Of a stretch of 64,000 bases of DNA, positions 63,561 through 64,000 are shown in pieces (within the stretch, counting starts at the first letter, position 1; every line of letters starts with the position of its first letter). The position numbers and the translations under genes are program-made. This stretch comes from Rapana venosa (taxonomy: Eukaryota; Mollusca; Gastropoda; Neogastropoda; Muricidae): the NCBI GenBank assembly GCA_028751875.1, contig CM054140.1, forward strand, positions 14,876,747 to 14,940,746. The letters run 5' to 3'. The notes below the pieces were generated by a model. The model worked only from the letters and a program-made list of their open reading frames with translations, was not told the origin of the DNA and did not search any database.

Positions 63561-63875
63561 ATGGGGGCGCAGGATAGCTTAGTGGTTAGAGCGTTGCCCT
63601 TGTGATCTGTTGGCCCAGGATCAAGCCAACATGGAGGCATCTGTTTTGGGGCATTTTACCATGGATTAACACCAGTACTAACTCCACTCTCCCAAAAATC
63701 CTTTGGATGAGATATGAACCAAGGCCTCTTGTGCAAACATACACAGAACATCTTGTGCACACATTAAAAACCCATTCTGCCTTTCAGAAGAGTAGGTCAT
63801 GTCATGCCAATAGGAATGGATGACTTTTTTTAAGCACATGCACACAGATGTTGTGTTTAGACACCATCCCCCCTG
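63560..63875 (+). repeat. SINE H1 + core + start of tail B (intron)
   Basis: GCAGGATAGCTTAGTGGTTA, GGATCAAGCCAACATGGAGG, ACTAACTCCACTCTCCC, CCTTTGGATGAGATATGAAC, CATCTTGTGCACACATTAAA, GAAGAGTAGGTCATGTCATG, TGTTGTGTTTAGACACCATC. Same subfamily as 8664. Tail B breaks off in C-rich sequence. The last 125 bases of the window hold nothing I can name. Confidence 0.8.
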
Positions 63876-64000
63876 CCCCCCACCTCACCCCCTCCAAAAA
63901 AAAGAGAATAAGACACTGCTTCTCATTGCCTCTGTTTTGTTCCCCAACCAAAGTTCATGACCCGCAGCTGGCAAGGCGTGGATATAAATAAACGGGGCAA

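Overview
The window looks like a piece of a gastropod-type mollusc (lophotrochozoan) nuclear genome. The evidence is spliced exons with GT/AG introns, very high microsatellite load ((CA)n, (TC)n, long poly-G), several non-LTR retrotransposon fragments and dozens of tRNA-headed SINE copies. It is not prokaryotic: long open frames are rare and most lie inside dinucleotide repeats or retroelement relics. I recognise two protein-coding loci.

Region 1 to 35.8 kb is essentially a gene desert. It holds RTE-type LINE fragments (868-1900 and 7535-7850), an L2/CR1-like LINE 3' end (2975-3470), and a second LINE family whose 3' end runs into a (TC)n array (13736-15410 minus, 27745-28574 plus). SINEs, minisatellites and several CpG-rich unique islands (16.86-17.35, 21.08-21.72, 23.5-24.9, 28.6-29.6 kb) fill the rest. 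The islands have no recognisable coding content and are candidates for regulatory DNA.

Region 35.86 to 36.74 kb (minus) carries a single-exon mitochondrial carrier homolog (MTCH1/2-like) frame. Its C-terminus appears disrupted, so it may be a retrocopy. From 36.8 to 41.4 kb there is a dense block of RTE, SINE and minisatellite sequence, including an element with a 5S-rRNA-like segment.

Region about 41.4 to 64 kb (plus) is the 5' part of a synaptonemal complex protein 2 (SYCP2)-like gene. Thirteen exons between 43281 and 62798 join in phase to give about 351 codons that follow the SYCP2 armadillo-like and PH-like domains; the gene continues past the window edge. Its introns hold SINEs, a chimeric RTE insertion with a target-site duplication, a piggyBac-like relic with TTAA ends, and copies of a purine-rich repeat family. 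CpG is strongly depleted through this gene compared with the upstream desert, as expected for invertebrate gene-body methylation.

I did not find an obviously new enzymatic or defence system. The most informative signals are the modular SINE architecture (at least three tRNA-like heads, one shared core, two alternative 3' tails), the template-switch-like RTE insertion at 48.57-49.13 kb, the 5S-like repeat, and the in-phase SYCP2-like exon chain.
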